From NCBI GenBank assembly GCA_029261905.1, contig JAJDAM010000474.1, forward strand, positions 1 to 7,312: a DNA stretch of 7,312 nt. The letters run 5' to 3'. This document shows positions 5,716 to 7,312 of this stretch, piece by piece (within the stretch, counting starts at the first letter, position 1; every line of letters starts with the position of its first letter). Made by a program: the position numbers and the translations under genes. The notes under the pieces are model-generated. The model had not been told where the DNA came from, searched no databases, and was given only the letters and a program-made list of their open reading frames with translations. The DNA comes from Deltaproteobacteria bacterium (GTDB lineage Bacteria > Myxococcota_A > UBA9160 > SMWR01).

Positions 5716-7312
5716 CTAGATCCCGTCGATGATCCGATTCAGTGTGGCGCTGGGACGCATGGCCGCGACCGCGAGCGTCTCGTCGGGCTGGTAGTAGCCG
5801 CCGATGTCCTGAGGCGCCCCCTGGGCGGCGTTCAGCTCCGCGATGATGGCTTCCTCGGAATCAGCCAGCGCTTTGGCGATTGGAGCGAAGTGCGCTGCCA
5901 ACTTGCCATTGGTCGTCTGCTCGGCCAGCGCCTGAGCCCAGTACAAGGCCAGGTAGAAGTGCGTGCCGCGATTGTCGAGCTCGTTCACCTTTCGAGAGGG
6001 GACCTTGCGATTCTGCAGCAGCTCGGCGGTTCCGGCATCGAGAGTTTCGCCGAGCAGTCGCGCACCCGCGTTGTCATAGCGCTCGCCGAGGTGATCGAGC
6101 GAAGCCGCGAGCGCCAGGAACTCGCCGAGCGAATCCCACCTCAGATGCCCCTCGGATTCGAACTGCTGGACGTGTTTGGGAGCCGACCCACCGGCACCGG
6201 TTTCGAACAGCCCGCCTCCGTTCATCAGTGGCACGATGGAGAGCATCTTCGCGCTGGTGCCGATCTCGAGTATCGGGAACAGATCCGTGAGAAAGTCACG
6301 CAACACGTTGCCGGTGACGGAGATCGTATCCTCGCCTTGGCGAATCCGAGCCAACGAGAACTTCGTCGCCTCGACAGGCGAGAGAATCTTGATTTCGAGG
6401 CCCTGGATGTCGTGTTCGGGCAGATAGGCCTCGACCTTCCGAATGATCTGGGCATCGTGTGCGCGCTGTGCGTCCAACCAGAATACGGCCGGCGACCCGG
6501 TCGCACGCGCACGGGTGACCGCCAATTTGACCCAGTCGCGCACGGCTGCGTCCTTGACCTGGCAGCCTCGCCAGATGTCTCCCTGCTCCACTGCGTGTTC
6601 GAGCAGAACGTTGCCAGCCAGATCCACGACTCGCACGCTGCCCGCGGCCGAAATTTCGAAGGTCTTGTCGTGTGATCCGTACTCCTCGGCCTTCTGTGCC
6701 ATCAGTCCCACGTTGGGGACGGTGCCCATCGTGGCTGGATCATATGCACCATTTTCGCGGCAGTCTTCGATCACGGCCTGGTAGAGCCCGGCGTAGCTGC
6801 TGTCGGGAATCACGGCCTTGCAATCCTGTAGTTCGCCGGCCTTGTTCCACATCCCTCCGGAGTCGCGAATCATCGGCGGCATCGAAGCGTCGATGATGAC
6901 GTCGCTTGGAACGTGGAGGTTGGTGATGCCCTTGTCGGAATTGACCATCGCGAGTGCGGGACCGCTCGCGTACGCGGCCGCGATGTCGGCCTCGATCGGC
7001 GCGCGTTGGTCAGCCGGCAAGTCCCCGATCTTCTCCAACAGGTCACCGAAGCCGTTGTTCACATCGACGCCGAGTTCGTCGAGTGTCTCGGCATGTTTTT
7101 CGAACACGGAAGAGAAGAAAACCCGAACAGCGTGCCCGAAGATGATCGGGTCCGAGACCTTCATCATCGTGGCCTTCAGATGCAGTGAGAACAGGACGCC
7201 TTTCTCGGTTGCATCCGCGACCTGCGCGCGCAGAAATTCGACCAGCGCCCGCCTGCTCATGAACGTGCCATCGATGACCTCGCCGGGCAGGAGATCGATC
7301 CCGTCCTTGAGG
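5716..7312 (-). CDS. icd: NADP-dependent isocitrate dehydrogenase, monomeric type, N-terminus beyond window
   Basis: Cytoplasmic TCA-cycle enzyme that oxidatively decarboxylates isocitrate to 2-oxoglutarate with NADP. The window holds 531 C-terminal residues; the family is about 740 long, so roughly 210 N-terminal residues lie outside, and the frame is open at the edge. The Met at 7260 is internal, since LKDGIDLLPGEVIDGTF precedes it without a break and fits the family. Motifs read from the edge are HLKATMMKVSDPIIFGH, AMVNSDKGITNLHVPSD, VIIDASMPPMIRDSGGMW, FWLDAQRAHD, GEDTISVTGNVLRDFLTD and GGGLFETGAGGSAPKHVQQ. These are signatures of the monomeric (IDH-II) type as in Azotobacter and Corynebacterium, not the homodimeric Icd. 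They include the conserved Lys, Asp and RAHD residues that bind isocitrate and the metal. It converges on the SGNH gene with 21 bp between stop codons, and no clear terminator lies between. Confidence 0.97.
   Translation of the reverse strand, partial: LKDGIDLLPGEVIDGTFMSRRALVEFLRAQVADATEKGVLFSLHLKATMMKVSDPIIFGHAVRVFFSSVFEKHAETLDELGVDVNNGFGDLLEKIGDLPADQRAPIEADIAAAYASGPALAMVNSDKGITNLHVPSDVIIDASMPPMIRDSGGMWNKAGELQDCKAVIPDSSYAGLYQAVIEDCRENGAYDPATMGTVPNVGLMAQKAEEYGSHDKTFEISAAGSVRVVDLAGNVLLEHAVEQGDIWRGCQVKDAAVRDWVKLAVTRARATGSPAVFWLDAQRAHDAQIIRKVEAYLPEHDIQGLEIKILSPVEATKFSLARIRQGEDTISVTGNVLRDFLTDLFPILEIGTSAKMLSIVPLMNGGGLFETGAGGSAPKHVQQFESEGHLRWDSLGEFLALAASLDHLGERYDNAGARLLGETLDAGTAELLQNRKVPSRKVNELDNRGTHFYLALYWAQALAEQTTNGKLAAHFAPIAKALADSEEAIIAELNAAQGAPQDIGGYYQPDETLAVAAMRPSATLNRIIDGI

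Noticed and set aside
5890..6675. 261-residue plus-strand open frame opposite isocitrate dehydrogenase
   Set aside because: The opposite strand encodes unmistakable monomeric isocitrate dehydrogenase; this frame is a shadow with no recognisable domain.
7258..7260. ATG at 7260 as the start of isocitrate dehydrogenase
   Set aside because: The frame continues upstream to the window edge with residues that fit the family, and the family is about 740 residues long, so this Met is internal.

Overview
The window is an ordinary-looking, GC-rich chromosomal segment of a bacterium with tightly packed genes. Both end genes run off the window. Protein resemblance (class-III aminotransferase, FolB, monomeric-type NADP isocitrate dehydrogenase, siroheme sulfite reductase) suggests a Gram-negative, proteobacterial or myxobacterial-type organism, but the lineage cannot be fixed from the sequence alone. 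I see no tRNA, rRNA, CRISPR array, insertion sequence or phage gene.

Layout: (1) 1-1072, minus strand, holds the N-terminal 357 residues of a siroheme sulfite reductase (CysI/Sir family). (2) 1249-1617, minus strand, is a complete dihydroneopterin aldolase gene, folB, 176 bp upstream of the reductase. A 26-bp perfect-armed dyad (1198-1223) lies in that gap. (3) 1618-1876 is a 259-bp divergent spacer with a bulged hairpin (1706-1729) and a pair of 13-bp direct repeats 21 bp apart (1822-1855); no convincing sigma70 promoter was found. (4) 1877-3067, plus strand, is an acetylornithine-type class-III aminotransferase (argD-like). (5) 3173-4600, plus strand, is a multi-pass membrane protein resembling GT-C glycosyltransferases. 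Its 5' end is problematic: the reading frame and the first membrane helix extend upstream of the first usual start codon. (6) 4591-5694, plus strand, is a membrane-anchored SGNH/GDSL hydrolase that overlaps gene 5 by 4 or 10 bp. (7) 5716-7312, minus strand, convergent, holds the C-terminal 531 residues of a monomeric NADP-dependent isocitrate dehydrogenase.

Genes working together: sulfite reductase (sulfur assimilation), FolB (folate), the aminotransferase (arginine/lysine) and isocitrate dehydrogenase (TCA/NADPH) are core metabolism with no obvious shared pathway. The exception is the overlapping membrane-protein/SGNH-hydrolase pair, which is probably co-translated and may act together at the cell envelope on a glycan or lipid-linked sugar. 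That pair and its unusual 5' end are the least described part of the window. I did not find a convincing new defence, mobile or RNA system.
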